Made by a program: the position numbers and the translations under genes. The notes under the pieces were generated by a model that ran no database searches, was not told the origin of the DNA, and saw only the letters and a list, made by a program, of their open reading frames with translations. 64,000 nt of DNA from Mytilus galloprovincialis (taxonomy: Eukaryota > Mollusca > Bivalvia > Mytilida > Mytilidae): positions 62,051,121 through 62,115,120 of the forward strand of contig NC_134846.1 of the NCBI RefSeq assembly GCF_965363235.1, read 5' to 3'. Position 1 is the stretch's first letter. Each line of letters begins with the position of its first letter. Positions 42,930-54,149 of the stretch are shown here, piece after piece.

Positions 42930-43922
42930 CTTTCATAGATGTTTCGTACTATTTAAATAAAATGCTCCGCAGGCGGCAGCTTGATACGACCGCAAATGCA
43001 CAGTATTGTCCCGTTTTCAAATTGGTCTACATTAAGGTCCAAAGGGTCAAAAATTAAACTTTGTTAAATTTCAACAAAAAAATGAATATATGGGGTTCTT
43101 TGATATGCTAAATCTAACCATGCATTTAGATTTTTGATATTTGGGCCCCGTTATCAAATTGGTCCACACTGAGGTATAAAGGGTCCAAAATTGAACTTTA
43201 TTTGATTTTTTAAGTTCTTAAACCACATTCAGTCTGTGTCAGAAACCTATGCTGTGTCAACTATTTCATCACAATCCAAATTCAGAGCTGTATCAAGCTT
43301 GACTGTTGTGTCCATACTTGTCCCAACTGTTCAGGGTTCGACTTTTGCGGTCGTATCAAGCTGCCGCCTGCGGAGCATTTTATTTCAATAGTACGAAACA
43401 TCTATGAAAGATATTATGAAGATTTGGACCAACTTGAAAACCGGGCCCATAATAAAAAATCTAAGTACATGGTCAGATTCAGCATATCAACGAACCCTAA
43501 GAATTCAATTTTTCGTTAAAATCAAACTAAGGTTAATTTTGACCCTTTGGACCTTTATGTAGACCAATTTGAAAACAGTACCAACAATTAAAAATCTAAA
43601 TACACAGTTAGATTCAGCATATCAAAGAACCCCAATAATTCAATTTTTGATGAAATCTAATTCAAACAAAGTTTAATTTTGGCCCCTTTCGGCCCCTAAT
43701 TCCTAAACTTTTGGGACCAAAACCCCTAAAATCCATCCCAACCTTCCTTTGGTGGGTATAAACCTTGTGTTAAAATTTTAATGATTTCTATTTACTTATA
43801 CTAAAGTTATTATCCGGAAATCATCAGTCTTCGGACGACGCCACCGCCAACGACGACGTGATACCAATATACGACCAAAACGAAAATTTCGAATTTTTGC
43901 GGTCGTATAAAAATATGTAGTT
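42930..43922. repeat. Rearranged TCCGCAGG/GCGGTCGTAT element with inverted 5' half
   Basis: Arms at 42930-42996 and 43345-43410 are nearly perfect inverted copies: TTTCATAGATGTTTCGTACT, AAAATGCTCCGCAGGCGGC, AGCTTGATACGACCGC. Between them the 5' half of the family lies in reverse (AACTGTTCAGGGTTCGAC). From 43411 the 3' half runs forward to GCGGTCGTATAAAAAT. The intact arrangement is seen at 48537-50203. The inverted arms include about 30 bp outside the element's own end, so this is an inverted duplication rather than a simple insertion. Confidence 0.8.
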
Positions 43923-44129
43923 CGGTCCTGAATGAGTTTTGACCTTTCATGATGATATTCAGATTATTTGGCTGAATGTCTCTGTTGTGTAGACGTTGTA
44001 ACGTTTGAACCCTTATTAATTTGTAACTTCCATTACAGTTACATTACATAATTACAATTTATCTATTATATTACATGCTGAAATGCATTTAAAACAGATT
44101 AATGTGCGTATTGTTATGCGTTTACTTTT

Positions 44130-44462
44130 CTACATTGGCTAGAGGTATAGGGGGAGGGTTGAGATCTCACAAACATGTTTAACCCCGCCGCATTTTTGCG
44201 CCTGTCCCAAGTCAGGAGCCTCTGGCCTTTGTTAGTCTTGTATTATTTTAATTTTAGTTTTTTGTGTACAATTTGGATATTAGTATGGCGTTCATTATCA
44301 CTGAACTAGTATATATTTGTTTAGGGGCCAGTTGAAGGACGCCTCCGGGTGCGGGAATTTCTCGCTACATTGAAGACCTGTGACCTTCTGCTGTTGTTTT
44401 TTTCTATGGTCGGGTTGTTGTCTCTTTGGCACATTCCCCATTTCCATTCTCAATTTTATTTC
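44130..44462. repeat. Mussel dispersed repeat (GGGTTGAGATCTCAC family), longer copy
   Basis: It contains CTACATTGGCTAGAGGTATA, GGAGGGTTGAGATCTCAC, TTTTTGCGCCTGTCCCAAGT and GTTGTCTCTTTGGCACATTC, and ends CCCCATTTCCATTCTCAATT. It matches 16673-16905 and extends further right. The reverse complement of its right end recurs at 58706-58770. It lies about 460 bp beyond the desaturase stop codon and may bound its 3' UTR. Confidence 0.65.
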
Positions 44463-44926
44463 GTTGCATTTACCATTACTTTTTCAAGACTTTTTTTTAG
44501 AAATTAAGCTAAGAAGAAGAAAGGGGGAGGGTTGTCCAGAAAAAGAAACTATATGAATTAAGTTTTTCAATTCTACACTGAACATTCGATGTGGTTCCTT
44601 ACTCCATAAAATATTGCAATATGGAGAACACAATTTTAGTATTTCAGTTCTATCAATAATTGTTCTTTTGTCACTTTTAATCAACTTATGATAAATAACA
44701 TAAAATCTGTAACAATTTAGCACTGTCCATGTTCACATAATAATACTTTTTACAATTTAAATTTTTGACGTATTTGTATCTTTTAAATACTTGTTAAAAT
44801 CAAACATTATAACAAGAAAGATCTGATCATAATCTCAACATCTTGCAAATAACCATCAAACATTGTTTTTTTTTTAGCAATTACAGTACAATAGATAATG
44901 TTAAACACAATAACGGACTAGCATTG

Positions 44927-47900
44927 TCAGGATCCGTCTCCAGTTCTTGCCTTTCTCCTTTCTACTGTATCATGAGATATCTTCCTCCTATCACTAACTT
45001 GTCCTAACATCGCGAAGAAATCAATAAAGGCTGTGGTAATGTTTAAATGCCATCCAAACTCACTAGTACCATAGTCATGTGGGAATGTATGGTGATAATT
45101 GTGAAATCCCTCTCCTACAGCACTAAATGCCACACCCCTATTTTGTGCTGGGTTAATGTTTTTATCATAAGGACGATTTCCCCACATGTGTGCAGCACTA
45201 TTGACTAACCACGTGGCGTTTAATGTCAGTACGTATCGGAGTATACTGGATATAAAGAATGCATTCTGAAAAGATTCTCCCCAGAAGTAATACGGTACTG
45301 CTGTAGGTAGTAAGAAACACATAATAAGAACACTCAGTCTGTAATACCTGTGAATGAAAATATAAGAGATGAATGGTAATTTATCACATTTATAAAATGA
45401 CAATGCAAAAATATGAATTTGCAAAGGAGACAAAAAATAAGTTTTTCAAAGAATTTTTTAGATATTGCATACTTAGTACATCTTGACGTTAGGTTTACTT
45501 GGTGTATAAAGACTGCTAACTTTTGGCAAAATCTGTTTTGTGTAGTTGACCGGAAACAACATTTTCTACAATTCAGATTATTTTAAGTTGGATAAAATGT
45601 TTTTCATACCCAGACTGAGAGTACACAACCGTTACTGTATTTATGATGATTTGCATAAATAGTTAACCAGTTTATTTTACCTACCACAGCAAAACTGGAA
45701 ACTAAATACAGAATAGTCTACACTTGTACAGTGTCCCAGTGCGAAGGAAATGTATCCGACTCCGTTATGTAGACCATCTGATATACATAAATCCATCATA
45801 TTTGCCATATATCTACAGCAATCACCCCTATTAGCTAGTGTCAAAATGTTCTGCCACTTGCACTTTATATTTCCGAACAGAAAACTAGATTGTTAGTCTG
45901 TTCATCGTATTAATTCCGGTAAAATGATTTTTTCCTAAAATTATACGTTTATTTTAAATCTTGATATTATAAACGTCCCACTTCATAGTTAATTATTATA
46001 TTGACCTTTAAACCTAAACACCTAAAAAAAAATAAAGATGTAAAAAAAATAACAGAAACAGCATCTGTTTAATATTTCACTTTGATCATGTTGATATAAA
46101 AATATTTAAAAATCAAATGTATATGTTATTGTAATAATATATAAACAAACTGAAGTGAATCTCGAAAAAAATCAAAAAGCAACACTGTAACTTACGAAAT
46201 TTTAGAATATGCTGTTTTCGTGTTACCTAGTACGGATAGTTGACGCTATAAAACACCTTCAATTTATGTGACTTTGTCAAAGGTTTGAGCATGTAATTCT
46301 GAAGAGTATTCATTTGCATACATTTAATGATTAACAGTTACCTATTGTTCATTCTAATGCAGAGTTCGCATTAATAACTAATTCGAATTACTTTAATTCG
46401 CATTTGAAACGTTTAACGTCCTAACGTCAATTCTAATTTGAATTAAAATGCGCGTCAAATTCGCTTTGCTGTATATTAGTATACAACAACAAAAATACAG
46501 ACAAATAACTAAGAATATTAACAACATCAAAAATAAGAACTATATGAAAAACTCCAACAGCAACAGTTTACAACACAAAGTCAATAGTTGTACTTACTTT
46601 CGCTGTATCATAACTACTTTGTCAGCGTAGAGATCAGACAGATCTAACTGCTTGCCTTTCCTGGCTACATCCGGGTGTTTTCTGACAAGAAGCCATCCAA
46701 TATGAGAAAAGAAGAACCCTCGTCTTGCATTATGTGGGTCAGCATCTGTTTCCGAATACTTATGATGAACTCGATGGTCACGAGTCCATTCCAATATGTC
46801 ATTCTAATAAAACATGTATAGTATTTAAAAATTTATTTTCATATCTTAATACTTTGAAAGAAATGATAATTATTTACAATACTTACTTTTATTTACATAA
46901 TGGAACGAACCAAATATGAAATAAAAAACTTCCGTCAACTTATTATAAGCCACAAATATAACAGATGGGTTACATTTGACGTAAAATTCGTTTTTATGAC
47001 CCCTCAACACAGTTGTCGGGCTATATAGTTTTACCTTTGTTTGATTATAGTTTAGCACTGAATGCAGCGTATTTAACAGGATTTTATCATACAGTTAACC
47101 TATGGAGCAGGCACTGTTTACCGGGGGGGGGGGGGGGGGGGAGGGGGGGGGGGGTCTTTACCGTCTCAGACCAGGCTAACCTCACTTTTTAGTAGGTTCG
47201 TATTGCCTGGGAATAGTATATACCTATGGTCAATATATATGTTCCTGGTATTGCTCAATCTTAAAGTTTCCATGGAAATGTTTATTAACGGCCGTTACAG
47301 AACTATTAAACGAAGATTATACAATTAACTTTACAATTTTCAAATATGTATAGTTGCTTGAAGCAAAAACAAGACCAATCACCTTTAAATAACCAATAAA
47401 CCAGAGGGGGACTTCATGACATTTCGAAGTAAATGTACCTGTCGATTTTTAAACTCAAGTTTAGTAACCATGGGTTTGTCTTTTCGACTTCCGAGTTTGT
47501 ATTGTCTATTTGGTATCTTCTGCCTCTTTTTTGACAATATTTATAAATAAATAATTAAATTACCTGAAGTGCTGCAGAGTTCATTATTGCAAGCAAGATA
47601 CGAAAAGGAGTCTTTGCCTTATAAGATCTATGTGACCATAGACGATGTGCCCCAGCTGTTATCCCTACGGCTGTGAATACGTAGTAAAATGTTGCTGAAA
47701 ATGTAAAAAAAAAGATTGCTTTAAACAAATAGGTCTGATAAGCAACATCATTAATTTCTATTGTTATATAATTCGGTAAACATTGAGTGCGATATTCGAG
47801 ATTACCATGCTTTTTTAAAATAGGAGGACACCGCACACATTTAAATTTACGCTTCAGGCCAAAATGTGCGCATTGTAAACACTTTTTAGTTGTACATCAT

Positions 47901-50900
47901 AATAACAAACATTTTATTCTCAAATATTACACTAAACGTCTTAATATAGTTAGCTAAAACTATATAATAACAAGTGAAAGCAAGTTTTACCGTTTTTTTT
48001 TAAATTATTATAAAAACTACTTAAATGCATTGTTGTATGTTAACTGTGAGAGCTGGAACAGTAATTGTTAAATCCAAAACAAGGCCGACTTATTTTGGAC
48101 CGGGGTATACAAAGCTAGGTATTTCGGAATCAAAATGTCACCGATGCTTCCTCCCCCTAGAAAAGCAGAAGTATATAGAAAACTCTTTAGGGGGCACCCA
48201 ATTAAAACAATTGGACAGGGATCCCTTGACGTTGCCCAACAATCAGGTATGGTTACCCATAGCAAAGAATTTTGCTACAAAAATGCATTTAAAATATTTG
48301 GTTATATAAGTAACATTTAAATCAAGCATGATTGATTTAAGTTCCAATATAAAAGCCGTTTTTACGACAATACATGTATTATCGTTGCAAAATTTACACT
48401 GTACACATTTCTTTAATTCTAGATATAAATTATCGTTTGATGGCATCTAGTGCAAATACTTATTTATACAGTCAGGATTCTACTTCGTCAAAATTATCTC
48501 CCCATTACGCCAGTTCATTTTTACAATCGTAACCAGATGCTCCGCAGGGCGCAGCTTTATACGACCACAGAGGTTGAACCCTGAACAGTTGGGGCAAGTA
48601 TGGACACAACATTCAAGCTGGATTCAGCTCTAAATTTGGATTGTGATTAAATAGTTGACACAGTATAGGTTTCTGACACAGAGTGAATGTGGTCTAATGA
48701 ACTTAAAATATTTTTTTTGCCTTTGAGCAATTCACTTTGCTGTTGAATATTAATCCTCTTAAAAAAATATTTGAAGAAATTTTCTTTTTATTTATGAAAT
48801 CTGAAATGAGAAAAATTTAACCTCCCCCCCCATTTTTTTTTCACATCCTCCTTTCCCTTTTTCCAAAACTGATCTCAATTCAAATTTCTAATGGAGTTTG
48901 CAACAATAACTACTCATTTAAATACATCATAAAATATAAAAATGTAAAATAAAGTGCTTGTTATCACTGAATAGTAAAGATTGTTTTAATTTATCAGTTG
49001 GTAGTAAAAGTGAATATACATTGTATATTGTATAAAACAATGATTTAAGTGCCCAAGAATTCAATTTTTGTTAAAATCAAACTTAGTTTAATTTTGGACC
49101 CTTTGGACTTTAATGTAGACCAATTTGAAAACGGGACCAAAAATTAAGAATCTACATACACAGTTAGATTTGGCATATCAAAGAACCCCACTTGTTCAAT
49201 TTTTGATGAAATCAAACAAAGTTTAATTTTGAACCCCGATTTAGACCAACTTGAAAACTGGGCCAATGATCAAATATCTAAGTACATTTTTAGATTCAGC
49301 ATATCAAAGAACCCCAAGGATTCAATTTTTGTTAAAATCAAACTAAGTTTAATTTTGGACCCTTTGGACTTTAATGTAGACCAATTTGAAAACGGGACCA
49401 AAAATTAAGAATCTACATACACAGTTAGATTCGGCATATCAAAGAACCTCAATTATTCAATTTTTGATGAAATCAAACAAAGTTCAATTTTGGACCCTTT
49501 GGGCCCCTTATTCCTAAACTGCTGGGACAAAAACTCCCAAAATCAAACCCAACCTTCCTTTTATGGTCATAAACCTTGTGTTTAAATTTAAAAGATTTCA
49601 ATTTACTTATACTAAAGTTATGGTGTGAAAACCAAGAAAAATGCTTATTTGGGCCCCTTTTTGGCCCCTAATTCCTAAACTGTTGGGACCTCAACTCCCA
49701 AAATAAATCCCAACATTCCTTTTGTGGTCATAAACCATGTGTTTAAATTTCATTGATTTCTATTTACTTATACTAAGTTATTGTGCGAAAACCAAGAATA
49801 ATGCTTATTTTGGCCCTTTTTGGCCCGTAATTCCTAAACTGTTGGAACCAAAACTTCCAAAATCAATCCCAATCTTCCTTTTGTGGTCATAAACCTTGTG
49901 TCAAAATTTCATAGATTTCTATTTACTTATACTAATGTTAAAGTGCGAAAACCAAGAAAATGCTTATTTGGGCCCTTTTTGACCCAAAATTCCTAAAATG
50001 TTGGGACCAAAACTCCCAAAATCAATCCCAACCTTCCTTTTGTGGTCATAAACCTTGTGTTAAAATTTCATAGATTTCTATTTGCTTTTACTAAAGTTAG
50101 AGTGTGAAAACTAAAAGTATTCGGACGACGACGACGACGACGACGACGCCAACGTGATACCAATATACGACCAAATTTTTTTCAATTTTTGCGGTCGTAT
50201 AAAAATGGAAGCCATTGTAGAGATGACGCGCTGCCAATTTTGCTCTTGAAAACCGATAAATTTGTCCGCATAGCACCATTACGTGGGGAAGAATGGGTAT
50301 GGTGTTATAAATGAGAACGGAGAACTATTTCGGGATTATTGTCAGACTAACAACATTGTAATTTGCTCCAGCATATTCCAACATAAAGATATTCATAAAT
50401 ATACATGGACGTCACCAGACGGAAACATCAAGAATCAGATTGATCACATCACGATTGACAAAAGGTTTAGAGGATCTATGGAAGATGTACGGTCATATAG
50501 AGGTGCTGATGTTGGTAGTGACCATGAACTACTTATATCCAGAGTTAAGCTTAAACTTTGTAGACAGAGAGTAAATCAGGGACAGAAGAAAAGATATGAC
50601 ACAGATAAGCTAAAGATACCAAAAGTTGCACAAGAGTTCAAACTTGAGTTAAGGAACAGATTCCAGGTATTGGGAGAAACAGAAGGCATAGAAGAACAGT
50701 GGATAGATATTAAACAAGCAATATGTGAGGTTGGTGAGCAAACATTGGGATTTAAAGACAGAAAACAACCAGAATGGATTACTACCAACAGTATCCACAA
50801 AATACAAGAACGTAAACAGATAAAACAAAAAATTAATGCTACAAGATCACAAAGACAGAAAGAAAAGCTTGAGAAAGATTATAAGGATAAGAACAAGGAG

Positions 50901-53900
50901 GTAAAATTTAGTACCAGAGATGATAAGAGAAAATATATTGATAATATTGCAAAAAGTGCAGAAGAGGCAGCAAATAGAGGAGAGCAGAACAAGCTATATA
51001 TGCTGAGTAAGAAAATTTCCAACAGCAGCATGAGAGGGAACAGACCTGTAAAGTCAAAAGAGGGACATGTTATAACCAGCGAGAAGGAACAGTTAGAGAG
51101 ATGGAAAGAACACTTTGAAGAGATTTTAAATGTGAAAGATCCACCAGTACTAGCCGATATTCATCCTTCAGATGTTGTCGATATGAATATTGAACCACCA
51201 ACCATAGAAGAGATAATAAAGAGCATAAAGGCACTCAGTAATGGTAAGGCTCCAGGTATTGACAACATACAAGCTGAACTATTGAAAACTGATGTAGGCA
51301 CAATAGCAAAAGTCTTTTGCCATTTATTTACCAAAATTTGGAACAGGGAAGAAATACCAACAGACTGGCAAAAGGGAATTATAATCAAACTCTCAAAAAA
51401 AGGAAATTTAGAAGAGTGTGAAAACTGGAGAGGAATAACCTTACTATCTGTACCTGGGAAGGTCCTCTGCAGAATCATCATCAACAGAATTAAAGATGCT
51501 ATTGACAACATACTACGTAAAGAACAAGCTGGGTTCCGAAGAGGTCGAGGCTGTATCAACCAAATATTCATCCTTAGAAATATTATAGAACAATGCATTG
51601 AATGGAACAGCCCCCTATTTATCAACTTCATCGACTTCAGAAGAGCATTTGACACTATCCATCGAGAAACCTTAAAAAAGATCATGGCAAACTATGAAAT
51701 CCCAGGTAAAATAATCAGGATGGTACAAGCATTTTATGATAACTTCTGTTGTGTAGTAGAACATGAGGGTAAACATTCGGAATGGTTCCACATTAAATCA
51801 GGAGTCAGACAAGGTTGTGTAATGTCTGGATTCCTTTTCTTACTGGTTATAGATTGGACAATGAAGCAAACAACACAGAAAAAGCGTGGTATCAACTGGG
51901 GAAGATTACAGGTATTAGAAGATCTTGATTTTGCAGATGATATTGCTCTCCTATCAGCAACAAGAACACAGCTGCAAGCTAAAACAGATGATATACAAAA
52001 GATAGCTCAAACAACTGGCTTAGAAATAAACAAGAAAAAGAGTAAAATAATGTGTGTAAAGGCAAACAACATCCAGCCTATTACATTGAACAACGAAGAA
52101 ATAGAGATAGTAGACAGCTTCACATACCTTGGATCGGTCATAGATACCAACGACAATGCAACAGCCGACATAAGGAATAGAATTAAAAAAGCAAGAGCAG
52201 CATACTATAAGCTAAGAAAAATATGGACATCAAACCAATACAGTAGAAACACCAAAATGAAAATTTATAAAAGCAATGTTATATTAGTGTTGCTATATGG
52301 GGCAGAATGTTGGAAGATAAGCAAGAGAGATGGAGATAGACTTAACACCTTCAACACCAGGAACTTGCGTAGAATCTTTAAGATATTTTGGCCAACTACG
52401 ATATCCAACACAGAACTGCTACAAAAAGCCAACATGTGCAGCATAACCAACACCATTAAGATCAGGAGATGGAGTTGGATAGGTCACATCCTGAGGATGG
52501 ACCCATGGAATGATTGTAGAATCGCCTTGACATGGACACCACCAGGAAAGAGAAATGTAGGAAGACCAAAAGAAACTTGGAGACGAATGGTAGATAAGGA
52601 AAGAACAGAGTTTGGATGGAGAACATGGGGAGAAGCACAACAAGCAGCAGCAGACAGACTCAGATGGAAGGCTTCCATTCGCGCCCTATGCGACACATGG
52701 CGCTAATGGGAGTTGTAAGTTGTAAGTTGTAAGCACCATTACGATCCTTATATGTAAGTTGTATTTTAAAAGACAAATGTATCTACTAGCTATATATATA
52801 TATAGCTAATGAGCATCAGTTAATGATCGTGTTTGCATTGATTCAACTTAAAACCTTTGTCTAATCGGTTGTCAGGTGGAATTTTTGAAAATTCATAAAC
52901 ATTTAAAAAAATTCTAATTAAATATTTCGTGGAAGGGCAAACTAGATTTTTTTAGTAGTTGAAGACTATAAACCTTTAGTTATCACACACAAAAAAAAAT
53001 ATTTTTTTTCGAAGATATGCATTTTCATCATCCAACTTGAAAGACTGTCGTCAAGTACTTTTAGTAAAAAAATAGCTATTCGAACACACCTACTTTTTTT
53101 GATTCATTAGATAGGTATTTCACTTGACCCATATATTTCATCTTTTAGTACTGTGATTTGTGTATGTCATAAAGTCAACCTGTAGGTTTGATATATAAAA
53201 ATGATAGAATCTGAAGCGAGATGATGTATCAAACATTCTTGCTTTGTACGTTTTCTAGACAAAATATTCAACTCAAACACGCCCTAACATAAAAGGTGCA
53301 CTCGATTTTCTCTTTTCGATACAATTATTACCCATTTTTTTAGAATTTTTTCTTGAGTCACATAATGGAAGGGCAGACACGAAAATTACTGAACTATTAG
53401 ATTGATATGTTCTCCGTCCGTGGTAATTTTTTTAAAAAAAATCGAAGGTTATGCATTTACTACATCCAACTTGATAGATACCCATGTCGTCGACTTGATA
53501 TCTAATTGTTCTGCTTAACTATGTAATAGATAAATTGAAACCTTATGCAAATGGTGTTTTTATAATAGAACACTTCGTAATTGAGAAGAAAATTGTCATT
53601 TTATTTGTTTCTATTAACTTTTAATTTTTTTGTAACTATAGTAAACATTACAGTAAGCATTTATCGCCTTCTCTAACAAAGAGCTTCGATTTTTTTGTTC
53701 TATTTCAACCGGGTTTCCGCCTGTATAGTTATACAATTTCAGAGTCAAATCAGTGTTATAGTCACATGACCTCGAATATATACCCATGACCTTGAAATAC
53801 TGTAAAAATTTAAAAGTATGTATAGACTACAAATTTCGGAATTTCCGTCCGCATATTGCAATTTTTCTTGGTGTTTTAAATGATAAAGTTAGCAAAAAAA

Positions 53901-54147
53901 ACAAAAATATGCTATACTTACTCCATAGCCATGTTAAAGGATGAGACCAAGGTATTCTAATCAAACCATACAAAGCTGCTAGATGAATTCCAAGTTGAAT
54001 AAATACATTTTGCCAAACTATCTTTAATGGTAGTTGTTTTTGTTGATAGTTCTCTTCCGTTATAACTGGCGATACTTGATCTAAACCTAGACCGTCTCCA
54101 TCATCTGAGCCGGGAATCACGTCTGTTATGGGATTTCTAGGTGCCAT
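44927..54147 (-). CDS. SCD: Acyl-CoA delta-9 desaturase (stearoyl-CoA desaturase), four coding exons
   Basis: Introduces a cis double bond at carbon 9 of palmitoyl- or stearoyl-CoA in the ER membrane, using oxygen and electrons from cytochrome b5 (family knowledge). Coding exons are 54147-53922, 47694-47564, 46803-46598 and 45347-44927: 984 nt, 327 residues, all GT-AG, one frame. Exon 1 gives the divergent N-terminus (MAPRNPITDV) and first membrane segment. Exon 2 has the first box HRLWSH (residues 92-97). Exon 3 has HRVHH (129-133) and DADPHNARRGFFFSHIGWLL. Exon 4 has YYFWGESFQNAF, NATWLVNSAAH (extra metal ligands) and the third box HNYHH (270-274). All expected ligands are present. I chose ATG 54145-54147, three bases after an acceptor (TTTTATCAG); an upstream ATG is intronic. 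It ends RTGDGS, shorter than the vertebrate tail. Human SCD is about 359 residues, the extra mostly N-terminal. Confidence 0.96.
45348..46597 (-). other. Desaturase intron 3
   Basis: The donor GTAAGT lies at 46592-46597 and the acceptor CATTCACAG at 45348-45356. No mobile element with clear ends was recognised. No conserved frame was found. Confidence 0.6.
46804..47563 (-). other. Desaturase intron 2, with a poly-G tract
   Basis: The intron joins the first-box exon to the second-box exon. At 47121-47154 lies a run of about 30 G broken by one A, on the plus strand, which is a potential G-quadruplex former and C-rich in the transcript. No other feature was recognised. Confidence 0.6.
47695..48536 (-). 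other. Desaturase intron 1, proximal part
   Basis: Frames on both strands overlap at 48025-48320 (plus: GTVIVKSKTRPTYFGPGY). The region is less AT-rich than its surroundings, and could be an unrecognised repeat or remnant exon. I see no domain or splice pair that would make it a gene. Confidence 0.3.
48537..50203. repeat. TCCGCAGG/GCGGTCGTAT mussel repeat with internal tandem units
   Basis: It begins ATGCTCCGCAGGGCGCAGC, then TTTATACGACC, and ends TTTTTGCGGTCGTATAAAAA; TATACGACC and GGTCGTATA form short inverted ends. The middle repeats a roughly 250-bp block twice (CAATTTTTGTTAAAATCAAA ... AGACCAATTTGAAAACGGGA). The right part repeats a roughly 180-bp block four times (CCTAAACTGTTGGGACC ... 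TTCTATTTACTTATACTAA). An ACG run is at 50126-50148. It lies in intron 1 of the desaturase gene, just upstream of the RTE-like LINE. Confidence 0.75.
50283..52706 (+). CDS. LINE ORF2-like protein: endonuclease tail plus reverse transcriptase
   Basis: An 807-residue open frame, uninterrupted. Residues 1-95 are the end of an APE-type endonuclease (TWTSPDGNIKNQIDHITI; RGADVGSDHELL with the catalytic SDH at 79-81). Residues about 300-600 are the RT: LSNGKAPGIDNIQAELL, INFIDFRRAFDTIHRE, GVRQGCVMSGFLFLLVIDW and catalytic FADD at 550-553 (F in place of the commoner Y). The C-terminus has WIGHILRMDP, TWTPPGKRNVGRPKETWRR and DRLRWKASIRALCDTWR. The first codon used is GTG and overlaps the target duplication, so it is not a natural start: the protein is cut at its 5' end and lacks most of the endonuclease. 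The copy cannot supply a complete ORF2. It runs antisense to the desaturase gene. Confidence 0.9.
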   Translation: MGKNGYGVINENGELFRDYCQTNNIVICSSIFQHKDIHKYTWTSPDGNIKNQIDHITIDKRFRGSMEDVRSYRGADVGSDHELLISRVKLKLCRQRVNQGQKKRYDTDKLKIPKVAQEFKLELRNRFQVLGETEGIEEQWIDIKQAICEVGEQTLGFKDRKQPEWITTNSIHKIQERKQIKQKINATRSQRQKEKLEKDYKDKNKEVKFSTRDDKRKYIDNIAKSAEEAANRGEQNKLYMLSKKISNSSMRGNRPVKSKEGHVITSEKEQLERWKEHFEEILNVKDPPVLADIHPSDVVDMNIEPPTIEEIIKSIKALSNGKAPGIDNIQAELLKTDVGTIAKVFCHLFTKIWNREEIPTDWQKGIIIKLSKKGNLEECENWRGITLLSVPGKVLCRIIINRIKDAIDNILRKEQAGFRRGRGCINQIFILRNIIEQCIEWNSPLFINFIDFRRAFDTIHRETLKKIMANYEIPGKIIRMVQAFYDNFCCVVEHEGKHSEWFHIKSGVRQGCVMSGFLFLLVIDWTMKQTTQKKRGINWGRLQVLEDLDFADDIALLSATRTQLQAKTDDIQKIAQTTGLEINKKKSKIMCVKANNIQPITLNNEEIEIVDSFTYLGSVIDTNDNATADIRNRIKKARAAYYKLRKIWTSNQYSRNTKMKIYKSNVILVLLYGAECWKISKRDGDRLNTFNTRNLRRIFKIFWPTTISNTELLQKANMCSITNTIKIRRWSWIGHILRMDPWNDCRIALTWTPPGKRNVGRPKETWRRMVDKERTEFGWRTWGEAQQAAADRLRWKASIRALCDTWR
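50284..52731 (+). mobile_element. Recent 5'-truncated RTE-like LINE, perfect 12-bp target duplication
   Basis: AGCACCATTACG flanks it exactly (50272-50283 and 52732-52743). The 3' UTR is only 25 bp and consists of TGGG plus three copies of AGTTGTA, as expected of RTE-type LINEs with very short UTRs and simple tandem tails. The uninterrupted 2.4-kb frame and exact duplication imply a young insertion. It lies in intron 1 of the desaturase gene in opposite orientation. The clade call (RTE or a near relative) is from the C-terminal protein style and tail. Confidence 0.9.
52744..53921 (-). other. Desaturase intron 1, near the first coding exon
   Basis: AT-rich intron with a TATATATATATA stretch at about 52792-52804. 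No gene or element boundary was recognised up to the donor GTAAGT at 53916-53921. Confidence 0.4.
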
Positions 54148-54149
54148 TC

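Noticed and set aside
48025-48320. Antisense gene in desaturase intron 1
   Set aside because: Frames exist on both strands over the same bases, with no domain, no splice partners and no initiation context; an unrecognised repeat is as likely.
51161-51685. 174-residue minus-strand frame
   Set aside because: It is the antisense shadow of the LINE reverse-transcriptase ORF.
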